64,000 nucleotides of DNA from Stenotrophobium rhamnosiphilum (GTDB lineage Bacteria; Pseudomonadota; Gammaproteobacteria; Nevskiales; Nevskiaceae): positions 248,001 to 312,000 of the forward strand of contig NZ_QANS01000001.1 in the NCBI RefSeq assembly GCF_003052265.1, read 5' to 3'. The notes beneath the pieces were generated by a model. The model was not told where the DNA came from. It searched no databases and worked only from the letters and a program-made list of their open reading frames with translations. The translations under genes and the position numbers were made by a program. Positions 18,760-27,912 of the stretch are shown one piece after another. How positions within the stretch are numbered: position 1 is the first letter of the stretch; the number at the start of each line of letters is the position of its first letter.

Positions 18760-20664
18760 ATGGACGGTAAAAATACGATGTGGGACACACTGATCAAGAA
18801 TGCTTTGGTGTTCGACGGCAGCGGTGGCCTACCGCAACTGCAAGACGTTGCTATACGTGACGGCAACATTGTTGCGTTGAACCCAAACCTATCTGCAGAA
18901 AATGTCAGCCAGGTCATCGACGCCGCTGGCCAATGGCTGATGCCCGGCTTGCTCGATATCCACACGCATTTTGATTTGGAAGTGGAGTTGGAACCGGGCT
19001 TGCCGGAAGCCGTGCGTCACGGCACAACGACAGCCGTTGTTGCCAACTGCTCGCTCGGGATTGCTTACGGCGCGCAGCGCAAAGATGGCGCTGACCCAAT
19101 CGTTGATTGCTTCGCTCGCGTGGAGAATGTGCCCAAGCCAGTACTGCGTAAAGTTGCAGATACGGTGACGTGGAATAACTCCAAGGATTATCTCGATCAC
19201 TTCAGCAAGATTCCGCTCGGCCCAAATATCGTGCCGATGATTCCGCACTCGATGCTGCGTATCGAAGTTATGGGGCTCAATGAATCAGTGTCGCGCGAGC
19301 CGACAGAAGCTGAGATGCAAAAGATGGAGCAGCTCGTCGAAAAGGGCATGCGTGAAGGCTATGTCGGTTTCTCAACAGACGCGCTGCCGTTTCACTATCT
19401 GGCGAATCGTCCGAATACACACAAACAAATCCCGACGCAGTTCGCGCCTTTTTTCGAGCTCAAGCGCCTGACGCAAATCGTACGTAACTGGGGCCGCGTT
19501 TGGCAGGCCACACCGCCGAAGGACGACAAGCTCGCAGTGTTCCGCAACTTTTTACTGACCTCAGGGCGCTTCTACGGACGCACGCTGAAAGTCACTGCAG
19601 TGGCGGCGATTGATATCACGACCAACCGTTCGCTGCTAAAGCTTGGCTTGATGATGTCGCGTCTGCTCAATTCAAAATTCATTCGCGGCCACTTCCGTCT
19701 GCAAGCGCTGTCTGCGCCGTTCAAGATTTGGAGCGATGGCGTGATCACGCCGATTGCTGAAGAGATTCCGGTGCTGCGTCGTCTTAACGAATGTGATCTG
19801 GAAGATCGCACGGGACGTCTCGCGATCATGACGTCTCCCGGCTACGCCGCAGAATTCCGCGCCATGTGGCAACACGGCAAGCGCGGCTTTGGCATTGCGC
19901 GTCTTAAACAATGGTTGGGTTTGTCAGACAACGTGCTAACGCGCGATCTGCGTGACATGACCATCGAAAGTTGCCCCGTGCCGGAGTGGAAGGGCGAAAC
20001 GATGGCCGCCATTCACGAGCGCCTGCTGTCTTGGCAGCGCAGTGCGCAGGGCGCGCGTAGCGAGATCGAGAAGCAAACCTTTGCGAGTTTTGTGCGCGAT
20101 GTTGATGACTGCGATTTCTTCCTTCATCTGCTGCGCACGTTCGATACCGATCTGCGCTGGTGGACGGTGACGGCCAACCGTAATGCCGCCATTACGAAAC
20201 AGCTGTTGTTCAACCCGTTGCTACTCCCTGGCTTTAACGACAGCGGCGCGCATCTGACCAATATGGCGTTTTATGACGGCAATCTGCGCACGCTCAAATT
20301 TGCGCAGGAAGATGGAATTCAGAAAGTGGCTCAGGCGGTGCATCGCCTGACCAAGGAACCGGCCCAGTTCTTTGGGATCGATGCTGGCGAGATCCGGATT
20401 GGCGCACGCGCTGATTTGGTGCAGGTCGACCCGGTGGCTTTGCAGGCTTACGAGCCGGAAGCCTGCGTCGAATATGTCTATCGCGAAGGCTTTGCGCACC
20501 ACCAACTGGTCAACCGGCCGCGGGGGGTCGTGACCCGAACCCTGATTAACGGCAAGTTGGCTTGGGATCAGGGCGCATATACCCCGGTTTTTGGCCGCGA
20601 GACGCTCGGGCGGGTGCTTTTAAACCGCGAACATGGGGCTTCCGCGCCGTCCTTGGCGGTATAA
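18760..20664 (+). CDS. N-acyl-D-amino-acid deacylase-type amidohydrolase
   Basis: The 634-residue metal-dependent amidohydrolase has the typical small beta domain (FDGSGGLPQLQDVAIRDGNI), the metal motif LDIHTHFD near residue 67, the family cysteine in VVANCSLGIAYG, GYVGFSTDALP near residue 203, NDSGAHLTNM near residue 492, and the C-terminal IRIGARADLVQVDP return of the beta domain. The family includes D-aminoacylases and related deacetylases. ATG 18760 has AAGGGGAG upstream; MWDTLIKN six codons later is the alternative. Length is above the usual 480-580, from insertions in the middle. The substrate is not determined. Confidence 0.82.
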   Translation: MDGKNTMWDTLIKNALVFDGSGGLPQLQDVAIRDGNIVALNPNLSAENVSQVIDAAGQWLMPGLLDIHTHFDLEVELEPGLPEAVRHGTTTAVVANCSLGIAYGAQRKDGADPIVDCFARVENVPKPVLRKVADTVTWNNSKDYLDHFSKIPLGPNIVPMIPHSMLRIEVMGLNESVSREPTEAEMQKMEQLVEKGMREGYVGFSTDALPFHYLANRPNTHKQIPTQFAPFFELKRLTQIVRNWGRVWQATPPKDDKLAVFRNFLLTSGRFYGRTLKVTAVAAIDITTNRSLLKLGLMMSRLLNSKFIRGHFRLQALSAPFKIWSDGVITPIAEEIPVLRRLNECDLEDRTGRLAIMTSPGYAAEFRAMWQHGKRGFGIARLKQWLGLSDNVLTRDLRDMTIESCPVPEWKGETMAAIHERLLSWQRSAQGARSEIEKQTFASFVRDVDDCDFFLHLLRTFDTDLRWWTVTANRNAAITKQLLFNPLLLPGFNDSGAHLTNMAFYDGNLRTLKFAQEDGIQKVAQAVHRLTKEPAQFFGIDAGEIRIGARADLVQVDPVALQAYEPEACVEYVYREGFAHHQLVNRPRGVVTRTLINGKLAWDQGAYTPVFGRETLGRVLLNREHGASAPSLAV

Positions 20665-20807
20665 CTTATGAATAGATTTGCGCGTTTTAGAGGTTTTTAA
20701 GAACGTGAAAGAGGGCATTTAGCGACGGGAAAGCGCATTTTCGGTTCGCTTCGTGAGGCTTTTGGCCTGATAATAGAGCCCCGCGTATTGCTCATCCTGG
20801 TGCCCTC

Positions 20808-22787
20808 ATGTCTGCCGATCCCTCCGAAACCACGTCTGTTAGTCCCGGTTTCCGCGACCTGGCCCTGAGCGAACCCGTTCAAAAGGCGCTGGATGACGTC
20901 GGTTATGAGTCGCCTTCGCCGATTCAGGCTGCGACCATTCCTCATCTTTTGGAAGGCAAAGACGTGCTGGGTCAGGCCCAGACCGGTACCGGCAAAACCG
21001 CTGCTTTTGCGCTGCCGATCCTCTCGAATATCAATATCGGCAAGGCTGGCCCGCAGGCGCTGGTGCTGGCACCAACGCGCGAACTGGCTATTCAGGTTGC
21101 CGAGGCGTTCCAGAAGTACGCCACTCATATCAAGGGTTTCCATGTGCTGCCGATTTATGGCGGCCAGTCCTACGAGCCACAGCTCAAAGCGCTGAAGCGC
21201 GGCGTGCATGTAGTGGTCGGTACCCCCGGCCGCGTGATGGATCACATGAAGCGCGGCACGCTGAACCTCAGCAATCTGTCCTGCCTGGTGCTGGACGAAG
21301 CTGACGAAATGCTGCGCATGGGCTTTATCGACGACGTCGAGTTCATCCTGCAGCAGACGCCTAAAGAACGTCAGGTTGCGCTGTTCTCCGCGACGATGCC
21401 TTCAGTGATTCGCCGCATCGCGCAGACCTATCTGCACGATCCAGTCGAAATCACGATCAAGAGCAAAACCGCCACCGCCACCAACATCCGTCAGCGTTAT
21501 CTGATGGCTAGCGGCATGGAGCACAAGCTCAACTCTCTGACCCGCATCCTCGAAGCTGAACCCTTCGAAGGCATGATCATCTTCGCGCGCACCAAGTCTG
21601 CAACGACTGAACTGGCCGAGAAGCTGGAAGCACGGGGCTATTCCTGTGCCGCGCTTAACGGCGACATCGTGCAGGCTCAGCGCGAGCGCACGGTTAATCG
21701 TTTGAAGAGCGGCCAGCTCGACATCATCGTCGCTACTGACGTTGCTGCTCGCGGCCTCGACGTGGAACGCATCAGCCATGTTGTGAACTTTGATATTCCA
21801 ACCGACACCGAATCCTACGTTCACCGTATCGGCCGTACCGGTCGTGCAGGGCGTAGCGGTGAAGCGATTCTGTTTGTTGCTTCGCGCGAGCGTCACCTGC
21901 TTGCAACGATTGAACGCGCGACGCGTCAGCCAGTAACGCTGATGCAGTTGCCGAGCGTCAGCGCGGTGAACGATCTGCGCATCGTGCGTTTCAAACAGAA
22001 AATCAGCGAAACGATTGCTGCTGGTGGCCTCGATACGCTGCGTGCTGCAGTTGAGCAGTACGAGCATGAAAACAATGTGCCGATGATCGAGATTGCAGCC
22101 GCACTCGCGCAAATGGCGCAGGGCGACAAGCCGCTGTTGCTTGCAGAAGGCCCGATTGAACGCCGTGCTGCGGCCGTTGCTGGCCCAGAGCGTTCGTCGC
22201 ATCGTGAAAATATGTTTGCTTCGGATCGCTCCGAGCGTTCAGAGCGTCGCCCGACGCCTGACCGTCGCACGCCACCTGTTCGCGAAGCGCGTGATTTCCG
22301 TGATTCACCACGTGCAACGATTGAAGTGGCACCACGTGCAGAACGTAGCGAGCGCCCAGCTCCGGCAGAAAGATTTGAACGTACTGAGCGTCCTGTGCGC
22401 ACCGAACGTCCAGAGCGTACTACTGCTGCTGACCGTCCGGAACGCAGCACTGAGCGTCCAGCATCTCGTCCGCGCGGTGCGTCGGAAGAGGGCATGGAGA
22501 CCTACCGCATTGAAGTGGGCCATGTTCACGCCGTGAAGCCCGGCAACATCGTTGGCGCGATTGCGAACGAAGCCGAAATCGACAGCGAGTTCATTGGTCG
22601 CATCGAAATCTTTGAAGATCACAGCTTGATCGATTTGCCAGAAGGCATGCCGAAAGAAACCTTCCGTGGTTTGCAGAAGGTTTGGGTGTGCGGTCAGCAG
22701 CTCAAGATCACCAAGGCGGGCGAGCAAGCGACTTCGGCACCAGTGCCGCGTAAGTACAGCAAGCCGAGTGGGCCTAAGCGCTTCTAG
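20808..22787 (+). CDS. deaD: DEAD-box ATP-dependent RNA helicase DeaD/CsdA
   Basis: The 659-residue helicase unwinds structured RNA in ribosome assembly and cold adaptation. It shows the Q motif region, Walker A AQTGTGKTAAFALP (near residue 57), DEAD box LDEADEML, SAT, and motif VI HRIGRTGRAGRSG. Residues of about 455-565 form a charged low-complexity linker rich in ERSER/ERPER repeats. A DbpA/CsdA-type RNA-binding domain (YRIEVGHVHAVKPGNIVGAI, about 565-640) and a basic tail ending GPKRF follow. It is a single gene with a terminator; no strong ribosome site is seen before ATG 20808. Confidence 0.96.
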   Translation: MSADPSETTSVSPGFRDLALSEPVQKALDDVGYESPSPIQAATIPHLLEGKDVLGQAQTGTGKTAAFALPILSNINIGKAGPQALVLAPTRELAIQVAEAFQKYATHIKGFHVLPIYGGQSYEPQLKALKRGVHVVVGTPGRVMDHMKRGTLNLSNLSCLVLDEADEMLRMGFIDDVEFILQQTPKERQVALFSATMPSVIRRIAQTYLHDPVEITIKSKTATATNIRQRYLMASGMEHKLNSLTRILEAEPFEGMIIFARTKSATTELAEKLEARGYSCAALNGDIVQAQRERTVNRLKSGQLDIIVATDVAARGLDVERISHVVNFDIPTDTESYVHRIGRTGRAGRSGEAILFVASRERHLLATIERATRQPVTLMQLPSVSAVNDLRIVRFKQKISETIAAGGLDTLRAAVEQYEHENNVPMIEIAAALAQMAQGDKPLLLAEGPIERRAAAVAGPERSSHRENMFASDRSERSERRPTPDRRTPPVREARDFRDSPRATIEVAPRAERSERPAPAERFERTERPVRTERPERTTAADRPERSTERPASRPRGASEEGMETYRIEVGHVHAVKPGNIVGAIANEAEIDSEFIGRIEIFEDHSLIDLPEGMPKETFRGLQKVWVCGQQLKITKAGEQATSAPVPRKYSKPSGPKRF

Positions 22788-22808
22788 TTCAGAACGTATG
22801 TTGTAAAG

Positions 22809-22838
22809 AAAATGGCCACCGAGAGGTGGCCGTTTTCG
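22809..22838 (+). terminator. Intrinsic terminator of deaD
   Basis: GGCCACC (22814-22820), GAGA loop, GGTGGCC (22825-22831) followed by GTTTT, 26 nt after the deaD stop. Confidence 0.85.
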
Positions 22839-22871
22839 TTATGCACGGTACGGTGTGCAGGCGGCGGTATG

Positions 22872-23011
22872 GATGTGTCTGTGCGTCGCCTTGCGGCGTA
22901 ACGCGGCTTGCGCTGATTGAGGTTTCTTATTCCGCGCTGAAGCGCGGGTAACTTTCTTTGATTAACGTCAAAGAAAGTCACCAAAGAAAACGTTTCTAAA
23001 AGCAAAGCCAC
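22872..23011 (+). repeat. Dispersed repeat, left arm of an inverted pair
   Basis: About 140 bp that aligns along its length with the reverse complement of 23150-23291. Landmarks are GATGTGT, CGCCTTGCGGCG, CGCGCTG.AGCGCG, the internal palindrome AACTTTCTTTG..CAAAGAAAGT, and the end GCAAAGCCAC. No ORF is credible inside. Similar TTTCTTTGxxCAAAGAAA elements are common in gamma- and betaproteobacterial intergenic regions. Confidence 0.8.
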
Positions 23012-23149
23012 TTGTGTCTTTCAGCTTTTAACGCAAAAACGATTTCTAACTGCTGTTTCCAAGGCGAGAAAAAAGTGCCGTTATCACTTTTTACATGCCT
23101 AGAGATGGAGTGCGCCATCGAGCTGACTGTCCGCTATAGAACAGCAAAA

Positions 23150-23291
23150 GTGGCTTTGCTTCTAAAGGTGCTTTCTTTGGGTTACTTTTCTTTGCACCAG
23201 CAAAGAAAAGTAACTCGCGCCGCAGCGCGAAACACGCCCATTCAATAAGCGCAGGCAGTAGCCACGCCGCAAGGCGGCGAACTAACACATC
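23150..23291 (-). repeat. Dispersed repeat, right arm of the inverted pair
   Basis: Inverted, diverged copy of the 22872-23011 element, separated from it by 138 bp of unique sequence. It begins GTGGCTTTGC, carries the palindrome GTTACTTTTCTTTG..CAAAGAAAAGTAAC and ends in CGCCGCAAGGCGGCG and ACACATC. Together the arms could form a long cruciform between deaD and the ompA-like gene. The rest of the 613-bp gap holds only terminators. Confidence 0.8.
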
Positions 23292-23351
23292 GACCAAAAG
23301 ACGTGGCTTGCCCCCTCTGCCGGTTCATTCAGGATTTACAAACGCCCAAAG

Positions 23352-23385
23352 AAAAGCCCCGCGAGATTGCTCTGGCGGGGCTTTT
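23352..23385. terminator. Terminator of the OmpA-family gene
   Basis: AAAAGCCCCGC (23352-23362), a 12-nt loop and GCGGGGCTTTT (23375-23385), just downstream of the leftward OmpA gene and functional in both directions. Confidence 0.85.
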
Positions 23386-23400
23386 TTACTTCAGTAGCTT

Positions 23401-25056
23401 TTACTCTTTGACGTTCAACTCAACGCGACGGTTCTTCGCGCGGTCTTCGTCAGTGGTGCCGTCAACCAGTGGCTTGGTCTTGCCGTAGCCAACTGGGGTC
23501 AGACGGGAAACGTCTGTGCCGCGGCTGGAGAGGTAGGTCTTGACCGAGTTAGCGCGGCGCTCAGAGAGGCCGAGGTTGTAGGCTTCGGTGCCGACGTCGT
23601 CGGTGTGACCGGCCACTTCAATCTTCAGGTCAGCGTAAGACTTGAGGGTCTCAGCTACGCCATTGAGGATTTCCTTGGCATCTGCAGTCAGACGGTCGGA
23701 ATCGAACTCGAAGTTCACACCCTTGAGGATGAACGCCTTGTTCACAGCGCAACCGTTTTCGTCGATGGCTTCGCCAGCCTTCGGCGTGCGGCAGTCGCCC
23801 TTCAGTGCGCAACCATTAGCGAGCACTTTCGCGCCAGCTGGGGTGTTCGGGCACTCGTCAATGTCATCAGGTACGCCGTCGCCATCGGTATCAAGCGCGC
23901 AACCTTCTGCGTTGACCTTGGTGCCAGCTGGGGTGTCTGGGCACTTGTCCAGGCTGTCGACAACGCCGTCACCGTCGCTGTCAGCTTCGCCAGCGGCAGC
24001 AGCCACAACTTCAACTGGGGCTTCGGTAGCAACAGGAGCCGCAGCAGCCTTGGCGCCCAATGGGATCAGTACACCGACGTTGAACACGCCTTCATAGAAA
24101 GCGCTCTGTTCGCCGCTGTGAATGCCGAGGAATTCGCGACCGTGCGAGTTCATGCGGTAGCGAGCTTCCGTACGGAGCAGGATGCGTTCGGTGATCGGCC
24201 AGAGGTAACCCACGCCGAGATCAAACACGGTGCTGCGGTAGTCCAATGAACTGACGCTGGTTGGGTTAGCCGAGAACAGTGGCTGACCGTAAGGAGCGTT
24301 AGAGCCGGTGGCGTAGTCAACGCTGACGATACCGAAAGCGTTAGGGAAGCTCGACAGTGGGAACAACAATGCCGTAAGACCGAAGCCCTTGAGCTTGGCG
24401 TCGCCGCTAAAGCCGCCGGCCTTAGCTTTGCTGTCGCCCTTCATCGTGCTGTAGAAAGCATTCAGTTCGAGGTTGAGGCCATCGGTCAGACGCTTACCAA
24501 CAGAGATCACGCCGCCCAGACCGTTTTTAACAGCGGCATCGCCGTCGCTAAGCGTGTAGGAGAACATTGGCGAAACGTAGAACGGGTGGCCTTTGATGGC
24601 CGAACCGCCTGCGCTGCTGCCGGAATCGGACGATTCGCTGGAAGCGGTTTCTTCAGCAGGAGCAGCAACTTCTTCGGCAGGAGCAGCAGATGCGTCGGTC
24701 AGAGCTGCAGCGTCTGCAGGTGCGGCTTCAGCAGCGGCTGCATCGGCAGGCGCAGCATCAACAGGTGCAGCTTCAACAGCGGCTGCATCAGTAGGAGCGG
24801 CTTCAGTTGCAGCTGCATCGGTAGGAGCAGCTTCAGCAGGGGCAGCGTCAGTCGCAGCTGCGTCGGCAGGTGCGGCTTCAGCAGGCGCAGCATCAGTTGC
24901 AGCGGCATCAGCAGGAGCAGCGTCAGCCGGTGGGGCATCAGCAGCAGGTGCTTCAGTCGCAGCAGCATCGACAGGTGCTGCTTCATCTTGAGCAAAAACG
25001 GGTACAGCGATAGCAATGCTGAGTAACGCGGCCAGCAGACCGGAACGGTATTTCAT
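23401..25056 (-). CDS. OmpA-family outer-membrane protein with Ala/Pro-rich N-terminus
   Basis: The 551-residue protein has, in order: a signal peptide (about 1-22, cut at VFA|QDE); a 100-residue Ala/Pro/Asp-rich low-complexity region (about 25-130, repeats of AAPADAA type); an eight-strand beta-barrel-like domain (about 150-340); thrombospondin type-3 calcium repeats DSDGDGVVDSLDKCPDTPAGT and DTDGDGVPDDIDECPNTPAGA (about 355-415); and a C-terminal OmpA peptidoglycan-binding domain (about 435-550; NxGLSERRANSVKTYL). It anchors the outer membrane to peptidoglycan. GGGGAG precedes ATG 25056. The low-complexity segment is unusual in length for OprF/OmpA proteins. Confidence 0.9.
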   Translation of the reverse strand: MKYRSGLLAALLSIAIAVPVFAQDEAAPVDAAATEAPAADAPPADAAPADAAATDAAPAEAAPADAAATDAAPAEAAPTDAAATEAAPTDAAAVEAAPVDAAPADAAAAEAAPADAAALTDASAAPAEEVAAPAEETASSESSDSGSSAGGSAIKGHPFYVSPMFSYTLSDGDAAVKNGLGGVISVGKRLTDGLNLELNAFYSTMKGDSKAKAGGFSGDAKLKGFGLTALLFPLSSFPNAFGIVSVDYATGSNAPYGQPLFSANPTSVSSLDYRSTVFDLGVGYLWPITERILLRTEARYRMNSHGREFLGIHSGEQSAFYEGVFNVGVLIPLGAKAAAAPVATEAPVEVVAAAAGEADSDGDGVVDSLDKCPDTPAGTKVNAEGCALDTDGDGVPDDIDECPNTPAGAKVLANGCALKGDCRTPKAGEAIDENGCAVNKAFILKGVNFEFDSDRLTADAKEILNGVAETLKSYADLKIEVAGHTDDVGTEAYNLGLSERRANSVKTYLSSRGTDVSRLTPVGYGKTKPLVDGTTDEDRAKNRRVELNVKE

Positions 25057-25249
25057 AATTCTCCCCTGAGCGGTTCCGACAGTAAAAAGCGATTCAAATG
25101 ACTATAGCAGCCGCATGTAGATGCGTCTGCCGGAAATCCGGTGATTTTTTAACATGCGGGCGGGACGGATACAACCCGCTACCGCACATAACGTGATTTG
25201 GGTTGGCACTCATCCGTTATACTTCGCGCCCTTAAAAGTGCCCAGTTCC

Positions 25250-26345
25250 ATGGAACCGAATCAGATCAAAAGTGAGATCACAGCCCTGCGAGTGCGTTTC
25301 GACGCGCTCCGGGGCTATCTTTGACTACGATGTCAAACGCGACCGCCTCGCCGAAGTAATCGCCGAGATGGAGCAGGGCGATTTTTGGGCAGATAATAAA
25401 AAAGCTCAAGAAACCGGCCGCGAACGCGCAAAACTTGAGGACGTGATTCGTCCTATCGACAAAGCCAATGCTGGTTTGAACGATGCCACCGACTTGCTCG
25501 AATTGGCTGAAGCCGAAAACGACAGCGGCACCATCGCTGAAATTGCGCGTGATATCACCGCGCTGATCCAACTCGCTGACGATATGGAATTCCGCCGCAT
25601 GTTCTCCGGCGAAATGGATCGAGCCAACGCTTATCTCGATGTGCAGTCTGGCTCCGGCGGTACAGAGGCTCAGGACTGGGCAGAAATGATTCTGCGCATG
25701 TATCTGCAGTGGGCCAACGGCAAGGGCTTCAAGACCGAGTTGATGGAAGTCTCGGCGGGTGAAGTTGCGGGCATCAAATCCGCCACCGTCTTTGTCGAAG
25801 GACCGTATGCCTTCGGTTGGCTGCGCACGGAAATTGGCGTGCACCGTCTGGTGCGCAAGTCACCATTCGATTCAGGCAATCGTCGCCACACTTCTTTTGC
25901 TGGTGTGTTTGTCGCACCAGAAATTGATGACAGCTTTGAGATTGATATCAATCCGGCAGATCTCACCGCCGTTACCTATCGCTCATCCGGCGCGGGTGGT
26001 CAGCACGTTAATAAGACTGAATCGGCTATTCGTATCACGCACGTTCCCAGCGGTATCGTTGTGGCCTGCCAAACGCAGCGCTCGCAGCACGCGAACCGTG
26101 ATCGCGCGATGAAAATGTTGAAGGCCAAGTTGTACGAGCGCGAAATGGAAAAGCGTTCGGCAGAAAAGCAGAAGCTGGAAGACTCCAAAGCGGACATCGA
26201 ATGGGGCCACCAGATTCGCAGCTACGTGCTCGATCAATCACGCATCAAAGATCTGCGCACCGGCGTTGAAATTGCCGACACCACGAAAGTACTCAACGGC
26301 CATCTCGATCCGTTTATCGAAGCCAGCCTTAAGCAGGGACTCTAA
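25250..26345 (+). CDS. prfB: Peptide chain release factor 2 (programmed +1 frameshift)
   Basis: RF2 releases peptides at UGA and UAA. Reading starts at ATG 25250 ([14 protein letters not shown]...), and after 24 codons meets in-frame TGA at 25322 within the slippery context TAT-CTT-TGA-C. A +1 shift at CTT continues as [13 protein letters not shown] to the stop at 26345, giving 364 residues (E. coli has 365). CGGGGC just upstream is a degenerate form of the stimulatory Shine-Dalgarno element. RF2 motifs SPF ([13 protein letters not shown]) and GGQ ([12 protein letters not shown]) are present. The coding segments are 25250-25321 and 25323-26345. A TATACT box at 25218-25223 may be the -10. lysS follows after 48 nt. 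Confidence 0.97.
25310..25325 (+). promoter_or_regulatory. RF2 autoregulatory frameshift site
   Basis: CGGGGC, TAT, CTT, TGA, C: internal Shine-Dalgarno-like G-run, slippery CTT codon and UGA stop. When RF2 is scarce the UGA is read slowly, favouring the +1 shift and RF2 synthesis. Confidence 0.93.
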
Positions 26346-26393
26346 TTAGCTCGCTCGCAGATGCGAGTGCGCAACATGCCGGAATAAAGTGAT

Positions 26394-27902
26394 ATGAGCG
26401 AACAAGAACAGCCACAGCAGCCGCAGGACGAGAACCACATCATTGCGACGCGTCGCGAGAAGTTGGAAAAACTGCGCGCCGCTGGTAACGCCTATCCCAA
26501 CACTTTCCGCCGCGACACTTTGGCTGATCATTTGCAAGGTGTTTACAGCAGCCACACGGCTGAAGAACTGGAAGGCGTCACCGACACGTTCCGCGTCGCT
26601 GGTCGTTTGATGGCCAAGCGCGTGATGGGCAAGGCGAGCTTCGGCACGCTGCAAGACATGTCAGGCCGCATTCAGATTTTTGTTCAGCAAGCTGCGCTTG
26701 GCGAAGAGCTGTATGCGCAATTCAAGAGCAGCGATGTTGGCGATATTTTTGGTGCCACCGGCACCATCATGAAAACCAAAACTGGCGAATTGTCGATTCG
26801 CGTCACCGCTTTGGAGCTGTTGACCAAGGGCATTCGCCCGTTGCCAGAAAAGTGGGCAGGTCTCACCGACACCGAAGTGCGCTATCGCCAGCGCTATCTG
26901 GATTTGATTGTGAATCCAGAAGTAAAGAAAGTTTTTGAAAAGCGCGGCCAGTCGGTGCGCTTCATCCGCAACTTCCTCGATAGCCTCGGCTACTCAGAAG
27001 TTGAAACGCCGATGATGCAGCAGATTCCTGGCGGCGCGACGGCCAAGCCGTTCATCACGCATCACAACGCACTGGATCGCGATCTGTATCTGCGCATTGC
27101 GCCTGAGTTGTATTTGAAGCGTCTCGTTGTGGGTGGTTTCGAAAAGGTCTATGAGATCAATCGCAACTTCCGCAATGAGGGCTTGAGCACGCGCCACAAT
27201 CCTGAATTCACCATGCTCGAGTTTTATCAAGCCTACGCAGATTATCGCGAGCTGATGGACTTGATCGAAAACATGCTTCGCGATCTCGCGCTGGCGGTGA
27301 ATGGTTCTGCGCAGCTGACGTATCAAGGCCGCGAATACGATCTGGAGAAGCCGTTCAATCGCTGGTCGATGCGTGATGCAGTTAAGCAGTTCAATCCGAC
27401 GATTGATGCCTCGCGTATCAACGAGCGTGAATATCTCGCCGAGTTCGCGAAGAGCCTGCGTTGTGACGTCAAGCCCAGCTACGGCAGCGGCAAGTTGCTC
27501 ACCGAAATCTTCGAGAAGACGGTTGAAGCGAATCTGCTTGATCCGACCTTCATCACCGAATATCCGACCGAAGTTTCACCGCTTGCACGTCGTAGCGACA
27601 CAGATCCAGACGTGACGGATCGTTTCGAGTTCTTCGTCGGTGGTCGTGAAGTCGCCAATGGTTTCTCCGAGTTGAACGATCCGGATGATCAGGCCGCACG
27701 CTTTAAGTCGCAGGTCACTGCGAAAGAGGGCGGCGATGATGAAGCGATGTTCTTCGACGCTGATTACATCCGCGCGCTTGAATACGGCTTGCCACCAACT
27801 GCAGGCGCAGGCATCGGCATTGATCGTCTGGTGATGTTCCTCACGGACTCGCCGTCGATTCGCGATGTGCTGTTGTTCCCACAAATGAGACCTGAAGTTT
27901 AA
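26394..27902 (+). CDS. lysS: Lysyl-tRNA synthetase, class II
   Basis: The 502-residue cytoplasmic enzyme charges tRNA-Lys. It has an N-terminal OB-fold anticodon-binding domain (about 60-165) and a class II catalytic domain with motif 2 [19 protein letters not shown] (near residue 263) and motif 3 [20 protein letters not shown] (near residue 471). The order prfB-lysS is the standard gammaproteobacterial arrangement and suggests a shared transcript. Its stop codon overlaps the ribosome site of the downstream exporter gene. Confidence 0.98.
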   Translation: MSEQEQPQQPQDENHIIATRREKLEKLRAAGNAYPNTFRRDTLADHLQGVYSSHTAEELEGVTDTFRVAGRLMAKRVMGKASFGTLQDMSGRIQIFVQQAALGEELYAQFKSSDVGDIFGATGTIMKTKTGELSIRVTALELLTKGIRPLPEKWAGLTDTEVRYRQRYLDLIVNPEVKKVFEKRGQSVRFIRNFLDSLGYSEVETPMMQQIPGGATAKPFITHHNALDRDLYLRIAPELYLKRLVVGGFEKVYEINRNFRNEGLSTRHNPEFTMLEFYQAYADYRELMDLIENMLRDLALAVNGSAQLTYQGREYDLEKPFNRWSMRDAVKQFNPTIDASRINEREYLAEFAKSLRCDVKPSYGSGKLLTEIFEKTVEANLLDPTFITEYPTEVSPLARRSDTDPDVTDRFEFFVGGREVANGFSELNDPDDQAARFKSQVTAKEGGDDEAMFFDADYIRALEYGLPPTAGAGIGIDRLVMFLTDSPSIRDVLLFPQMRPEV

Positions 27903-27912
27903 GGCGCAATCA

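Noticed and set aside
23012-23248. 78-residue ORF inside the inverted-repeat region
   Set aside because: It runs through the repeat arm, has no ribosome site, and no family resemblance.
24586-25026. Ser/Gly- and Ala-rich plus-strand ORFs
   Set aside because: Antisense shadows of the Ala/Pro-rich segment of the OmpA-family gene.
25272-26345. prfB read as a single ORF starting MRSQPCECV, or as a frameshifted pseudogene
   Set aside because: The in-frame ATG 25250 reading to TGA and the conserved +1 shift site explain the gene fully; it is intact RF2.
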